Below, one piece after another: positions 1 to 10,377 of a DNA stretch of 64,000 nucleotides. This DNA comes from Lactobacillus johnsonii (GTDB lineage Bacteria > Bacillota > Bacilli > Lactobacillales > Lactobacillaceae): NCBI RefSeq assembly GCF_013487865.1, contig NZ_CP047409.1:1922001-1986000 (forward strand), written 5' to 3'. Position numbers and translations under genes: made by a program. A model generated the notes under the pieces. It saw nothing but the letters and a program-made list of their open reading frames with translations, did no database searches and was not told the DNA's origin. Within the stretch, counting starts at the first letter, position 1. Each line of letters starts with the position of its first letter.

Positions 1-372
1 ACTATAGTTCGCATCATGTAGTCTTCTTACTGCATAGCCCAAAAGACCTAATTTTATCCAAACTAGTAAGATGAATAAAATTAATTCAATTAGCCAAACT
101 CCGAAACTAATATGTGTTAAAACCCAACTCATATCATTTCTAGAAACTGACAGAACACCGTTTGGAATAAAAACGGCTACTGAAATTATTCCAATTACAA
201 TTGTTAATAAGAACTGAATAACAAATGCAACCCAAAAGGCTTTTCGAGTACTACGCGCTGCCCAAGTGAACGGATAGAGAAATAATCCTTTAAAAATTTC
301 CCCAACTGATGGATCTGGAATATCACTTTCTGGTGCATGATATTCTTGTTCATAATAAGGTTTATCAGACAT
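1..372 (-). CDS. DUF805 family membrane protein (partial, C-terminus off the left edge)
   Basis: Reading leftward from an ATG at 372, the frame stays open to the window edge (124 codons). The N-terminus is acidic and soluble (MSDKPYYEQEYHAPESD). Two hydrophobic membrane segments follow, and the visible part ends in GYAVRRLHDANYS, which matches the 'RRLHD' signature of the DUF805 family. These are small multi-pass membrane proteins of unknown function. The last membrane segments lie outside the window. The gene is followed upstream, on the same strand, by the broken lipoprotein gene, with about 23 bases between them. Confidence 0.75.
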   Translation of the reverse strand, partial: MSDKPYYEQEYHAPESDIPDPSVGEIFKGLFLYPFTWAARSTRKAFWVAFVIQFLLTIVIGIISVAVFIPNGVLSVSRNDMSWVLTHISFGVWLIELILFILLVWIKLGLLGYAVRRLHDANYS

Positions 373-395
373 AACTCTTACCTCAATGCTACTTT

Positions 396-1407
396 CTAAT
401 TATTTTCTGCTTTCGTAATTAGCTTATCAAAATTTTGGTCCTGGTGCTTTTTAGCTAGTTCAGGTGTCTTCCAGTAAACCTGATCAGTTATTTTTTCTTG
501 TCCACTAGCTAAAATGATTACTGGCTCTTGGTCTAAAAGAGTATAACCATATGAAGTTTGGTGATTATCCTTAGCGGTCCAACCAATTAAATTAATATAA
601 TTGACTCCTTTCAAAGGCTCAGTATTATTAAAAACCTTAACCCAAGTGTGCGTATCGTTTAGATAATCATTAGAAAATTTTTGATGCTTTTCGAAATACT
701 CTTTATCTGGAATATGAAGCTCATATTGATGATCTTCAGTAGTAAGAGTATGGGTATCAAATTCAATTTTTCTTAATTGATTAGTATCTTTACTGTGCGT
801 ACGGCGATTATTATCCATACTGTACCACTCACCCTGCAGTGTTGCGGGAACAGCATATAGGCCTTTATCTCCAGCAATCTTTTTAGTTTTTACTCGCTGT
901 CTTTCTTTCGTCTACTACTTTGACATTTTTAATGATCTTATTTACTTTATTACCGTCGTTATGATTATTGAGGTACTTAATCATCATTTTAATATCAGAT
1001 GAACCAACTTCTTTATTTTTGTGATAGAAGAAAATAGTTGGGTCATTCTTGGTGTAGTAGAAATATTTGTCTCCATTAACTGTGGCAATCTCATATGCAA
1101 CATCACTGCCATTTTGCATATATGAAAAATCTTTCCGATTATGAAGGCGTACAGTCACAGTATTATTTTGAGCTTGCTTAAAAGTCTTCTTCCAAATATT
1201 TGGATATTTTTCACCAGCATATGCAATTGTAATTGCCGTTTGTTTTTTAGTATTCATATTAGTTGCTGTAAGCTTACTACTCTTCTTAACTGTTGTTGTC
1301 TTCTCAGTTGATGAACTAGAACTATTATTTTGTGAATTACTACATGCGGTTAACATCGTACAACTTAACAAACCAATTAAGCCAATTGAAACTAATTTTT
1401 TCATCAT
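396..1407 (-). pseudogene. Secreted lipoprotein split by a frameshift
   Basis: ATG at 1407 sits behind a GGAGGT site. It opens a lipoprotein signal peptide with lipobox LTAC followed by a Ser/Thr/Asn linker. This frame stops at 883-885 (...TASKN). The +1 frame continues without a break (KTKKIAGDKGLYAVPATLQGEWYSMDN...) to the stop at 396. The text 'VPATLQGEWYS' resembles the conserved start of the C-terminal domain of lactobacillar lipoproteins of about 300 residues. The frame change must lie between 886 and 911. The downstream half has no signal peptide of its own, and its first ATG (818) is internal to the domain. Function is unknown. It could be a decayed gene or a one-base sequencing error. 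Confidence 0.75.
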
Positions 1408-1549
1408 CGATACCTCCAAAATAAGTTACCTCTCATTGTCTATTAAAACACTCTGTTATTTATTTCCCAAGCAATATCTTCCTAATTATTAGACTTTGTT
1501 TTTCTTGTTTTTTATACTAAAAATATGGAACGAGAAAAGAGGCAATCAA

Positions 1550-3004
1550 ATGCTAAATAACATCCATAATTTCTTTAATGCCTTTGGGGCAAGTGTCACT
1601 GTCCCTATTATGATTTTTATCATTTCTTTGTTTTTAAAGGTAAAACCAAAGAAAGCAATGATGTGTGCATTTTATGCTGGTGTAGGTCTAACTGGTTTTT
1701 CTTGGATTATTAATGAATTTACTCCAGTAGTTACTAAAATAGTCCGTCAAATGGTTAATAATACCGGCATAAAGCTACCAGTCGTTGATATCGGTTGGCA
1801 AGCTGGAGCATTAGCGAGTTTTAGCGCACCAATTGGATTAACTTTTTTTGTATTCGGACTAGTGGCTGAATTTGTTTTATTTGCTATTGGAATTACAAAA
1901 GTTTTTATGCCGTCAAATCTTTGGAACAACTTTGGTTTCATGATTTGGGGAACTCTTGCTTTTTATGTAACACATAATTGGTGGATTTCTTTAGGCTTAT
2001 CTTTTTTTATGCTTCTCTATACATTACTGCTGGCCGAAATTCAGGCAGATCGTTGGTCTACGTATTATAAGATTGACAATACCACTGTCTGTGCACTTCA
2101 AAATATTGTTCAAACTATTCCAGCCATTTTGTTAGATCCACTTTGGAATTTACTTGGTTTTAATAAAGCTAATTTGACTCCAACTGCATTTAAAAATAAA
2201 TTTGGTGTTTTTGGTGAACCAACGACTTTAGGAGCCATCTTAGGGCTTTTAATTGGAATATTAGGTAATATTAAAAATTTAGCCACAGTAGCAGCATGGG
2301 GACAAATTTTTCAATTCTCTATTCAGCTTTCAGCTGTCATGACGATTTTCCCTTTAGTTACAAAAGTCTTTAGTAAAGCATTCATTCCTTTAGCTAAACA
2401 AATTAACCAAGAACGTAAACAAAATAAAAATGCAAAATCAGGAATTGACTTAATACAAGATAGTAAACGTTGGTTTTTAGCAGTTGATGATGGTGTCGGT
2501 TACGGAGAACCAGCTACAATTATTTCAGGAATTATTTTAATTCCAATCATGGTAGTCATTGCTTTTGTTTTACCGGGAAATAAAACTTTACCTGTTGTTG
2601 ATTTAATTGCTCTCCCTTACATGGTTGAATCAATTGTCGCTATTACTAACGGTAATATTCTCAAAGTCATTGCAAATGGAGTTATTTGGTTTAGTTTAGG
2701 GGTTTATGCTTCAAGCTGGTTAGGTTCTATTTACACAAATGCGATTTCTCACTACGGAGCTGCTATTCCAGCAGGCATCGTTTTAGTCACTAGCTTTAAC
2801 TTAATGGCTCACCCCTTGAATGCAGCAGCGTTTGCCGCCTTCATCTCAAAAAATCCTCTTTGGATTAGTTTGTGCATTATTATTTACTTAGTACTGCTCA
2901 TTGTATTAAGAAAATATCGTCCACAGATTTGGACCTACTTAAATAAAATGGCTGCTAAGAACGTGCAAGCAACATCAAGCCTTAAAGCCTCTACCAAAGA
3001 GTGA
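1550..3004 (+). CDS. PTS system EIIC component, galactitol (Gat) family, orphan
   Basis: This 484-residue, roughly ten-span membrane protein resembles the EIIC-Gat family (GatC/SgcC) of phosphotransferase transporters. It has the paired conserved loops KNKFGVFGEPTT (about residue 215) and DDGVGYGEPATI (about 320), which form the sugar-binding region in this family. ATG 1550 follows AAAGAGG at a good distance, so a start at 1496 is less likely. No EIIA or EIIB gene lies next to it, so it would need partners encoded elsewhere. The sugar cannot be read from the sequence. Confidence 0.8.
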   Translation: MLNNIHNFFNAFGASVTVPIMIFIISLFLKVKPKKAMMCAFYAGVGLTGFSWIINEFTPVVTKIVRQMVNNTGIKLPVVDIGWQAGALASFSAPIGLTFFVFGLVAEFVLFAIGITKVFMPSNLWNNFGFMIWGTLAFYVTHNWWISLGLSFFMLLYTLLLAEIQADRWSTYYKIDNTTVCALQNIVQTIPAILLDPLWNLLGFNKANLTPTAFKNKFGVFGEPTTLGAILGLLIGILGNIKNLATVAAWGQIFQFSIQLSAVMTIFPLVTKVFSKAFIPLAKQINQERKQNKNAKSGIDLIQDSKRWFLAVDDGVGYGEPATIISGIILIPIMVVIAFVLPGNKTLPVVDLIALPYMVESIVAITNGNILKVIANGVIWFSLGVYASSWLGSIYTNAISHYGAAIPAGIVLVTSFNLMAHPLNAAAFAAFISKNPLWISLCIIIYLVLLIVLRKYRPQIWTYLNKMAAKNVQATSSLKASTKE

Positions 3005-3054
3005 ATTTGTTACAATAAAAAATGAAAGAACTAATTAAAAGGACGTGAAGTTTA

Positions 3055-3564
3055 ATGTCAAAATTTAATTGGAAAAATGTATTAGTAGCTGGAACTGCTG
3101 CTGGTGCTATCTCGGGATTAGTTAAATTGGGCTGGGAAAACATTCTCCCTCCAAGAACACCAGAAAGAAATAAGACTAACCCTCCACAAAAATTACTAGA
3201 GCAAATGGGTGTTCCAGCCCGCTTAACTCATGCAACTTATACTTATTCAGGAGAAAAACTACCTTGGGTTAGTTATCTTGTTCACTTTGGTTTTTCAATT
3301 TCTTTTGCTACTGCCTATGCGGCTCTTCTTGAAAAGAAAGTTAAGTGGTTAACAATAGATCAGGGCGTTCCATTTGGCTTAGGAGTTTGGATCGTTTTTC
3401 ACCTAGTAATTATGCCATTAATGAAAACTGTCCCTTCTCCAAAGAACCAACCAATGGAAGAACATATTTCTGAGGCTTTAGGACATATAGCATGGATATG
3501 GACTAATAACGAAATTGCTGAAATTGTTTTACAGCAATTAGAACAAAGAAAAAAAGAGCATTAA
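3055..3564 (+). CDS. YagU family protein (DUF1440)
   Basis: This 169-residue membrane protein has an N-terminal hydrophobic stretch (VLVAGTAAGAISGLVKLGWE) and the family-typical segments ILPPRTPERNKTNPP, SYLVHFGFSISFATAYA and EALGHIAWIW. E. coli YagU is linked to acid resistance; a similar role here is inference from the family. A good GGACGTGAAG site precedes the ATG. The gene ends inside a hairpin terminator shared with the convergent CPBP gene. Confidence 0.8.
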   Translation: MSKFNWKNVLVAGTAAGAISGLVKLGWENILPPRTPERNKTNPPQKLLEQMGVPARLTHATYTYSGEKLPWVSYLVHFGFSISFATAYAALLEKKVKWLTIDQGVPFGLGVWIVFHLVIMPLMKTVPSPKNQPMEEHISEALGHIAWIWTNNEIAEIVLQQLEQRKKEH

Positions 3565-3575
3565 TGCTCTTTTTA
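3551..3575. terminator. Bidirectional terminator between yagU and the CPBP protease gene
   Basis: Eleven-base inverted repeat AAAAAGAGCAT / ATGCTCTTTTT with a 2-base centre, overlapping the yagU stop codon. It has A and T runs on either side, so it can serve both convergent genes. Confidence 0.75.
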
Positions 3576-3580
3576 TTTTG

Positions 3581-4228
3581 CTATAAAATTGACAGGATAT
3601 TGTTTAACATATGAGTCAAAATCGAATATCTTACATCTTTTGTAGTGACGTACGTCCAAGCTAGGATCATCCCCATCACCCAATATAAATAAATAAACTT
3701 ACTAAACATTGGATCATGACCATAAGCAAAAACGAAACCACTTACTACAATTCCAACCCACTTATTAAACTCATTGTCTACTGGAAAAAATGTATTGAAA
3801 AACAGCGCTCTAAAGATGAATTCTTCACAGATTGGTGCCACGATAACCAAGAGGACATTAAACATTGGCGAGGCAACTTTTCTAATTGCATCTAGTTCTT
3901 CTTGATTCTTTGAAATTGTATTACCACCAAATAATCGCACAAAGGCTATTTGGAAGATTACTAAAGTAAAGAAAGCCGCTACAGCAATAATAATTCTTTT
4001 TGTATCCCAGTGAGGCTTCGCATTGAAAAACCAATCATTTTCTTGTTTAAGTTCTCGTTTATAAATCCAATACATCCAATAAATTACTGCAACAGTTAAA
4101 ACTGCCAAAATAACCGCAAACAATAGGTTAACTTTCTTTTGTGCATAACCTAATTGCAAAATTGTATAAAATACAAAAGCAATGATCACTGTTGCTAGAT
4201 TTCCTAAAAAGCGTAAAAAAGTCTTCAT
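3581..4228 (-). CDS. CPBP family intramembrane glutamic endopeptidase (Abi/CAAX-like)
   Basis: This 215-residue membrane protein has about six spans. It carries the three CPBP (PF02517) motifs: EEFIFRALFF (EExxxR, motif 1), a FAYGH segment (motif 2) and a C-terminal THMLNN (motif 3). Members cleave prenylated or membrane substrates and in lactobacilli are often linked to bacteriocin self-immunity. No bacteriocin gene is seen nearby, so the substrate is unknown. It is transcribed divergently from the YdcF-family gene. Confidence 0.85.
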   Translation of the reverse strand: MKTFLRFLGNLATVIIAFVFYTILQLGYAQKKVNLLFAVILAVLTVAVIYWMYWIYKRELKQENDWFFNAKPHWDTKRIIIAVAAFFTLVIFQIAFVRLFGGNTISKNQEELDAIRKVASPMFNVLLVIVAPICEEFIFRALFFNTFFPVDNEFNKWVGIVVSGFVFAYGHDPMFSKFIYLYWVMGMILAWTYVTTKDVRYSILTHMLNNILSIL

Positions 4229-4307
4229 CCGAACACTTCCTCTAATTGAAATTATTTATTTCTTTTCATTATAATTGTTTATTAAAAAGACATAAGGACA
4301 TTTAATC

Positions 4308-5429
4308 ATGCAATCACAACTCATGCAATCTCTGCATCAATTTTTTAACTTTATTGTTCATAATCAAGTAACGATTACCTCTTTGATTATGTTCGTATTT
4401 TTTATTTTATTTTTGCTTTTTTGGCTGATTGAACCACGTCGTTTAATCAATGGCCTTATTTTCACAATATTTGGGATTAGTTTTTTAGTGTGGGCAGCCA
4501 TTTTAATTATTTCACAACATAATGCTTTACTAACTACCTCATTTTCTTTTCTTGCTTTGGCTATCTTATTTGGAATCTTTTTCTTAGTAACCTTTTCTTG
4601 GATTTTCTTTCTCTGGAATGCCTATTTTGTCTGGAAATATGAAAGCCATTCTCTGCCAAATCTTTTAACTTTGATTATTGGTTTATTTTTAGTAGGAATA
4701 TGGACTTTAAATAGATTAGGTGTATTTCACCGCCTACCGGGCTGGCTTCATTCTCTAGTTGCTGGAGCAACTTTGATTGCCTTTTATCTTCTATTTGTAA
4801 TGTATAACTTTTTACTCAATTTAGTTTTGTATCAAATTACTCCCCGTCGCTACAAGTAAGATTATCTAATTGTTCTAGGTGCAGGATTAATCGAAGGAAA
4901 GAAAGTATCACGCCTGCTAGGTGCACGAATTGACCGAGCTATTGCTTTTTCTAATAAACAATATGATAAAGGACATAAACGTCCAAAACTAATTATGTCA
5001 GGCGGTCAAGGAAAAGATGAAGATCTGTCTGAAGCAGCCGCAATGAAAGATTACGCTGTTAAACATGGCTACGAGCCTAACTTAATTTTATTAGAAGATA
5101 AATCAACTAATACCTATCAAAACATGCTCTACTCTAAAAAAGTAGCTACTAGTGATTGGGGCAATCCAAATTTTAAAGCTAAATTTTTCACTAATAACTA
5201 TCATCTTTTTAGAGCTGGGCTTTATGCAAAAATGGCTCATTTAAAGGCCAATGGTGTTGGAGCAACTACACGTTTTTACTTTTTACCTAATGCTACAATT
5301 CGTGAATTTGCTGGGGTCTTTATCATGCATAAGAAACGCCATTTTGTTATCATTGGTTTAATTGCAATTTTATTTATAATCCAAGCGATATTTGCCGTAT
5401 TGGGCTGGCACAAATATATAATTGCTTAG
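4308..5429 (+). pseudogene. YdcF/ElyC (DUF218) family membrane protein interrupted by an in-frame stop
   Basis: Start ATG 4308 follows AAGGACA. The first 183 codons encode about five membrane spans and end ...TPRRYK at TAA 4857-4859. The very next codons, in the same frame, continue DYLIVLGAGLIEGKKVSRLLGARIDRA, the opening of the DUF218 domain. They run through SGGQGKDE and LEDKSTNTYQN to a final membrane span and the stop at 5429. Without the TAA the protein would be 373 residues, normal for lactobacillar YdcF proteins. A single base change explains the break; no frame change is needed. The TAA context is not a known readthrough signal. Confidence 0.85.
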
Positions 5430-5441
5430 AAAGGAAAAGAT

Positions 5442-7781
5442 ATGCTACAACTCTTACACTTAAAAAAGACCTATCACGTAGGTGATACCGTCACACATGC
5501 ATTAGATGACGTTACGATTAATTTTCGTAACAGTGAATTCGTTGCTATCTTAGGTCCTAGTGGGTCTGGTAAGACGACTCTTTTAAATGTAATTGGTGGA
5601 TTAGATCATTACGATTCTGGAGACATTATCATCAATGGTAAGTCGACGAAAAATTTCTCTCAAACTGACTGGGATGCTTACCGTAATAATTCTGTCGGCT
5701 TTATTTTTCAAAGTTATAATCTTATTTCTCACCTTTCTATTATTGAAAATGTAGAGCTTGGCATGACGCTCTCAGGAGTAAGTAGCAATGAACGCCACGA
5801 AAAAGCAATTGCTGCGCTAAAGCGTGTTGGTTTAGGCGATCATTTAAAGAAGCGTCCTAATCAATTATCTGGAGGACAAATGCAACGAGTAGCTATTGCC
5901 CGGGCAATAGCTAATGATCCCGATATTCTTCTATGTGATGAGCCAACAGGAGCTTTAGATACCAAAACCAGTGAAAGCATTATGGAGCTAATCAAAGAGC
6001 TCAGCCATGATAAATTAGTCATCATGGTTACACATAATCCTGAACTGGCTGAAGAATATGCAAGTAGAATCGTTTATTTCCAAGATGGAAAAATTCTTAG
6101 TGATTCAAATGCCTTTGAGCCTAAAAAAGAAGTAAAAGATACCTTTAAACTCAAAAAGACAAAAATGTCTTACTGGAATGCCCTAAAACTTAGTTTTACT
6201 AACATTATGACTAAGAAAGGTAGAACTTTTTTAACTGCTTTTGCTTCAAGTATCGGAATTATTGGAATTGCTATTGTTTTAGCTTTGTCACATGGTTTTC
6301 AAAAACAAATTAATGAAACGCAAAGTAAAACACTCGCTAAATTCCCAATTTCTATTTCTCAAACGGCAACAGACATGAACGCTGCTACAAGCCGAACTGA
6401 ATCTGATAAAAACGTCAAAAATAAGGGATATCTTGTTGCCGCAAAACCAGACAATGAGAAAAACACCCACGAAAATAAGATTACTCAGTCTTATATCGAC
6501 TATGTTAAGAAAATCAATCCTTCATATGCCAATAATATTTCCTTCATTAGAGAAACCCAGCTTAATCTTCTAACTAATGATAATGGCAAAATTAAGCACG
6601 TCGAATTTTCTAATGTTAACAACTCCGGTTCTGCTATTGCTAGTGCTCAACTTCAAGGGATGAATAGTGTAGGGATTAACACAAGTGTCTTTCCTAAAAC
6701 GCTTGATTCAAAGCAAGGAACTTTTCTAAAGGATAATTACCAACTACTTGCTGGTTCCTGGCCTAAGTCAAATAATGAAGTAGTTCTTGTTTTAAATAAT
6801 AAAAATCAAGCTAATATTAACGCACTTAAGAATTTAGGTATTTCAATTAAAGATGGTCAAAAAATTGATCTAAACAAACTTGTCGGCCATACTTTTAAGG
6901 TAATTAGCAATAACAATTACTATCAAGAATTGCCTACTGGAAACTTTGTTCCACAAAAGGCATCTAAGTCAATGTATGATTCTAGCAACTTAACCTTAAA
7001 ATTAAGTGCCGTTATTCGTGGTAAAAATAATAGTCAAATGGCCCTGCTAGATAACGGTATTGCTTACAGTGATGGTTTAACTCAAGAAATTATTAAGCAA
7101 AATGAAAATTCGGATATTGTTAAGGCACAAAAGAATAGTACTACCAATGTAATGACTAATCAGCCAATGAACCAAACTCAAAAAGAGCAATTTATTGCAT
7201 CTCTCGGTGGTTCTAGCATCCCTAGCGGTATTCTTATCTATCCAAATTCATTTAAGTCTAAAGATAAAGTTCTCGATTACTTAGACAAATATAATAAAGG
7301 TAAGGCTAAAAAAGATCAGGTTATCTATACTGATATGTCAGGCACGGTCACTAAGTTAACTGGTGGTCTGCTTGACGGAGTTACTGACGTTTTAGTTGCT
7401 TTTGCTGCTATTTCTTTAGTTACTTCCATGATTATGATTGGTATTTTAACTTATACTTCTGTTTTAGAGCGTACAAAGGAAATTGGTGTGCTAAAGGCTT
7501 TAGGTGCTAGAAAACGGGATATTACCCGTGTCTTTGATGCTGAAACCTTTATTCTCGGCCTCTTTTCTGGTATTTTAGGTATCTTAATTGCTTACCTATG
7601 TACTTTCCCAATCAACGCAGTATTATACGCAATTACTAATATGAGTAACGTTGCGCAACTCGACCCAATGCAAGCCTTAATTTTAGTAATTATTAGTACT
7701 GTTTTAACAATGCTTGGTGGTCATATACCAGCTCGAATGGCTGCTAAAAAGGACGCCGCAATTGCTTTAAGAAGTGAATAA
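5442..7781 (+). CDS. ABC transporter, fused ATPase and FtsX-like permease (MacB/peptide type)
   Basis: This 779-residue protein has an N-terminal ATPase: Walker [10 protein letters not shown], signature [14 protein letters not shown], Walker [14 protein letters not shown] membrane span follows near residues 260-285, then a large extracytoplasmic region of about 370 residues, and three C-terminal spans with the FtsX-type text [18 protein letters not shown]. This is MacB topology, used for peptide export, antimicrobial peptide defence or envelope stress. It starts 12 bases after the broken YdcF gene behind AAAGGA and probably shares its transcript. The substrate is not evident, and no two-component system is adjacent. 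Confidence 0.85.
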   Translation: MLQLLHLKKTYHVGDTVTHALDDVTINFRNSEFVAILGPSGSGKTTLLNVIGGLDHYDSGDIIINGKSTKNFSQTDWDAYRNNSVGFIFQSYNLISHLSIIENVELGMTLSGVSSNERHEKAIAALKRVGLGDHLKKRPNQLSGGQMQRVAIARAIANDPDILLCDEPTGALDTKTSESIMELIKELSHDKLVIMVTHNPELAEEYASRIVYFQDGKILSDSNAFEPKKEVKDTFKLKKTKMSYWNALKLSFTNIMTKKGRTFLTAFASSIGIIGIAIVLALSHGFQKQINETQSKTLAKFPISISQTATDMNAATSRTESDKNVKNKGYLVAAKPDNEKNTHENKITQSYIDYVKKINPSYANNISFIRETQLNLLTNDNGKIKHVEFSNVNNSGSAIASAQLQGMNSVGINTSVFPKTLDSKQGTFLKDNYQLLAGSWPKSNNEVVLVLNNKNQANINALKNLGISIKDGQKIDLNKLVGHTFKVISNNNYYQELPTGNFVPQKASKSMYDSSNLTLKLSAVIRGKNNSQMALLDNGIAYSDGLTQEIIKQNENSDIVKAQKNSTTNVMTNQPMNQTQKEQFIASLGGSSIPSGILIYPNSFKSKDKVLDYLDKYNKGKAKKDQVIYTDMSGTVTKLTGGLLDGVTDVLVAFAAISLVTSMIMIGILTYTSVLERTKEIGVLKALGARKRDITRVFDAETFILGLFSGILGILIAYLCTFPINAVLYAITNMSNVAQLDPMQALILVIISTVLTMLGGHIPARMAAKKDAAIALRSE

Positions 7782-7787
7782 ATCTAT

Positions 7788-7819
7788 AAGGATTTCAACA
7801 TTGAAATCCTTATTTTTTT
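7788..7819 (+). terminator. Terminator of the MacB-type transporter gene
   Basis: Perfect 11-base inverted repeat (AAGGATTTCAA / TTGAAATCCTT) followed by a run of eight T, seven bases past the stop codon. Confidence 0.85.
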
Positions 7820-7869
7820 GCTCTAAACTTACCTAAGAAAAAAGTTATGAACTTATTCTTATATTTTAT

Positions 7870-7883
7870 TGAAAACGGCATCA
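7870..7883 (+). promoter_or_regulatory. Candidate CcpA (cre) site upstream of cydA
   Basis: TGAAAACGGCATCA matches the cre consensus TGWAANCGNTNWCA at 13 of 14 positions. It lies 63 bases before the cydA start. Carbon-catabolite control of cyd operons is known in other Firmicutes. That it is used here is inference. Confidence 0.45.
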
Positions 7884-7945
7884 ATAAAGTATATGCTTAA
7901 GGTAACAGATGTTATATATGTGGAAATAGAAATAGGTGAATGAAA

Positions 7946-9337
7946 ATGTTATCGGGTGTAACAATGTTAGATCTTGCCCGCTTCCAATTCGCAATGACTA
8001 CAGTCTTCCACTTCTTCTTTGTTCCCTTCTCCATTGGGATGGGATTCATTGTATCAATCATGGAAACACTCTACGTCGTTAAAAAGGACGAAGTATATAA
8101 AAAGATGGCTCAATTCTGGGGAAAAATTTATCTATTGAGCTTTGCTGTCGGGGTAGTTACAGGAATTATTCAGGAATTTCAATTCGGAATGAACTGGTCT
8201 GACTACTCTCGTTTCATGGGTGATATTTTTGGTGCTCCATTGGCCATTGAAGCTTTGTTAGCTTTCTTTATGGAATCTACCTTCATTGGTTTATGGATGT
8301 TTACATGGAACAAGTTTAAGCCAGCGTTGCACTGTGCCTTAGTTTGGATCTCTTTTATCGGTTCAATGTTGAGTGCAATTTGGATTTTAACCGCTAATGC
8401 CTTTATGCAACATCCAGTTGGCTATGTCATTAAAAATGGTAAGGCACAAATGGCTAGTTTTTGGGCTTTAATTGCCAACGAACAACTATGGGCTAGTTTC
8501 CCACACGTAGTAATCGGTGCCATTGTTACGGCTTCATTTGTCGTAATTGGGATGGCTGCTTTTGGCTTACTTAGAAAACGGGACGTTAACTTCCATAAAA
8601 AGTCCATGCGTATCGCTCTTTGGGTTGCCTTATTTGCCTCAATTGCTGAAATCGGTGCTGGTGACTATCAAACTCAAGTTGAAATTCACGAACAACCAAT
8701 GAAGTTTGCTGCCACTGAAGGTGTTTATGAAACAACAGGCGATCACGCTCCATGGGATATAGTTGCTAATTTAAATACTAAAGAACATAAAAATGAAGGT
8801 GCAATTTCTATTCCTGATGTTCTAACCATTCTTACTTATCACAGTACTAGTGGTTCCATTAAAGGGATGAATCAAATCAATAAAGAATTGCATGCAAAAT
8901 ATGATAAAAAGTTTGGCAAAGACATGAGCTATTATGTTCCAGTTAAGACCTTATTCTATAGCTTTAGAATCATGGCCGGTTTTGGTGCCCTATTTGCCTT
9001 GCTTGCAATTTTAGGCTTAATTTGGACTCGTCCAAAGAAGAATACAATTGAAAACAAGCGCTGGTTCTTATGGATTTTAGGTATTTCAACCTTCCTTCCA
9101 TTTATTGCTAATACTTGTGGTTGGTTCATTACAGAACTTGGTCGTTTCCCATGGACTGTCTATGGCCTATTTACAATTGCAGATTCAATTTCTGCAAGTA
9201 CAACCACTGGTGAGCTCTGGTTCACAAATATTATGTATTTCCTAATCTTCTCAACTCTTGGCGGAGTAATGATCTATTACTGTAAACGTCAACTTGATAT
9301 GGGTGTAGCTGGTGCACTTGAAAGGGGTGCATACTAA
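7946..9337 (+). CDS. cydA: Cytochrome bd quinol oxidase subunit I
   Basis: Subunit I of the heme-dependent cytochrome bd oxidase (about 463 residues, multi-span) oxidises quinol and reduces O2. Visible family features are TTVFHFFFVPF with the heme-ligand His (about residue 22), QEFQFGMNWSDYSRFMGD, the SFPHVVIG His, and GWFITELGRFPWTVYG. The Q-loop is short, as in Gram-positive CydA. ATG 7946 has better spacing to the AGGTG site than ATG 7940. The stop overlaps cydB by one base. Lactobacilli of this group usually cannot make heme or menaquinone, so activity probably needs both from outside. Confidence 0.95.
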   Translation: MLSGVTMLDLARFQFAMTTVFHFFFVPFSIGMGFIVSIMETLYVVKKDEVYKKMAQFWGKIYLLSFAVGVVTGIIQEFQFGMNWSDYSRFMGDIFGAPLAIEALLAFFMESTFIGLWMFTWNKFKPALHCALVWISFIGSMLSAIWILTANAFMQHPVGYVIKNGKAQMASFWALIANEQLWASFPHVVIGAIVTASFVVIGMAAFGLLRKRDVNFHKKSMRIALWVALFASIAEIGAGDYQTQVEIHEQPMKFAATEGVYETTGDHAPWDIVANLNTKEHKNEGAISIPDVLTILTYHSTSGSIKGMNQINKELHAKYDKKFGKDMSYYVPVKTLFYSFRIMAGFGALFALLAILGLIWTRPKKNTIENKRWFLWILGISTFLPFIANTCGWFITELGRFPWTVYGLFTIADSISASTTTGELWFTNIMYFLIFSTLGGVMIYYCKRQLDMGVAGALERGAY

Positions 9338-10359
9338 TGATCGATGGAATTGATTTTTTACAGTTGCTTTGGTTCCTATTAATTGGCCTTCTGTTCATGA
9401 TCTTCTACTTTACTGAAGGTTTTGACTATGGTGTAGGAATGGCAACACAATTTTTAGCAAAAAATGATCAAGAAAAACATGTAATGATGGAAACCATTGG
9501 ACCACACTGGGATGGAAATGAAGTATGGCTTATCACAGCTGGCGGTGCCATGTTTGCGTCATTCTCTGATTGGTATGCAAGTCTATTTAGTGGATATTAC
9601 ATCTTACTATTCTTTACCTTATTTGCCCTAATTATCAGAGGAGTATCCTTTGAATTTTCTGCTCATGCCGAAACTGAACATGGATTTAGAATTTGGACTA
9701 GTGCCCTATTTTGGGGTAGTTTATTAGCTCCATTTTTCCTTACAATGATGTTCGGTAGCCTAATTCAAGGTGTTCCAATCGATGCTCAAGGAAATATGAG
9801 TTTAAGTTTTTGGAATATTGTTAACCCATTGTCAGTAGTAGCAGGCGTGGCAGGCGTTCTTCTGTGTTTAATTCACGGAATCAACTTCTTAAGATTAAGA
9901 ATTGATGACCCAGAATTAAGTAAGCGAGCTGCTAACCTAAACGAGAAACTCTATCTGGTAGCTTATTTAGGAGAAATTATCTTTGCTTTATTGATTTTCT
10001 TCCAAACTGATTTCTTTAAGTTAAGACCAATCTCTTCAACAATTATCACTTTACTTATTGTTGTTCTAACTGCTTGGTCAGATATTGCCTTAATTAAAAA
10101 TAAGCAAGCAGTAGCCTTTGTAACTAGTGGATTAACTTTAGTAGCTGTTGTTGGACTTTTATTCAATGGACTCTTCCCTCGCGTATTAATCGCTACTGAT
10201 CCAGCCCACTCACTTTTAATTAAAAATGCGGCTAACTCTAAATTAACGCTTGAAGTAATGACAATTATCGCCCTTATCCTCTTGCCAATCGCTTTAGCTT
10301 ATATCATCTGGTCATATGTAGTCTTTAGACACCGGATTAAGGTAAATCAAAACGCCTAA
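9337..10359 (+). CDS. cydB: Cytochrome bd quinol oxidase subunit II
   Basis: This 340-residue integral membrane partner of CydA has about eight to nine spans. Family motifs are TEGFDYGVGM near residue 27 and GPHWDGNEVWL near residue 52. The start codon overlaps the cydA stop (TAATG), so the two are translationally coupled and made in equal amounts. Confidence 0.95.
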   Translation: MIDGIDFLQLLWFLLIGLLFMIFYFTEGFDYGVGMATQFLAKNDQEKHVMMETIGPHWDGNEVWLITAGGAMFASFSDWYASLFSGYYILLFFTLFALIIRGVSFEFSAHAETEHGFRIWTSALFWGSLLAPFFLTMMFGSLIQGVPIDAQGNMSLSFWNIVNPLSVVAGVAGVLLCLIHGINFLRLRIDDPELSKRAANLNEKLYLVAYLGEIIFALLIFFQTDFFKLRPISSTIITLLIVVLTAWSDIALIKNKQAVAFVTSGLTLVAVVGLLFNGLFPRVLIATDPAHSLLIKNAANSKLTLEVMTIIALILLPIALAYIIWSYVVFRHRIKVNQNA

Positions 10360-10377
10360 TCTAGAATAGGAATAAAA

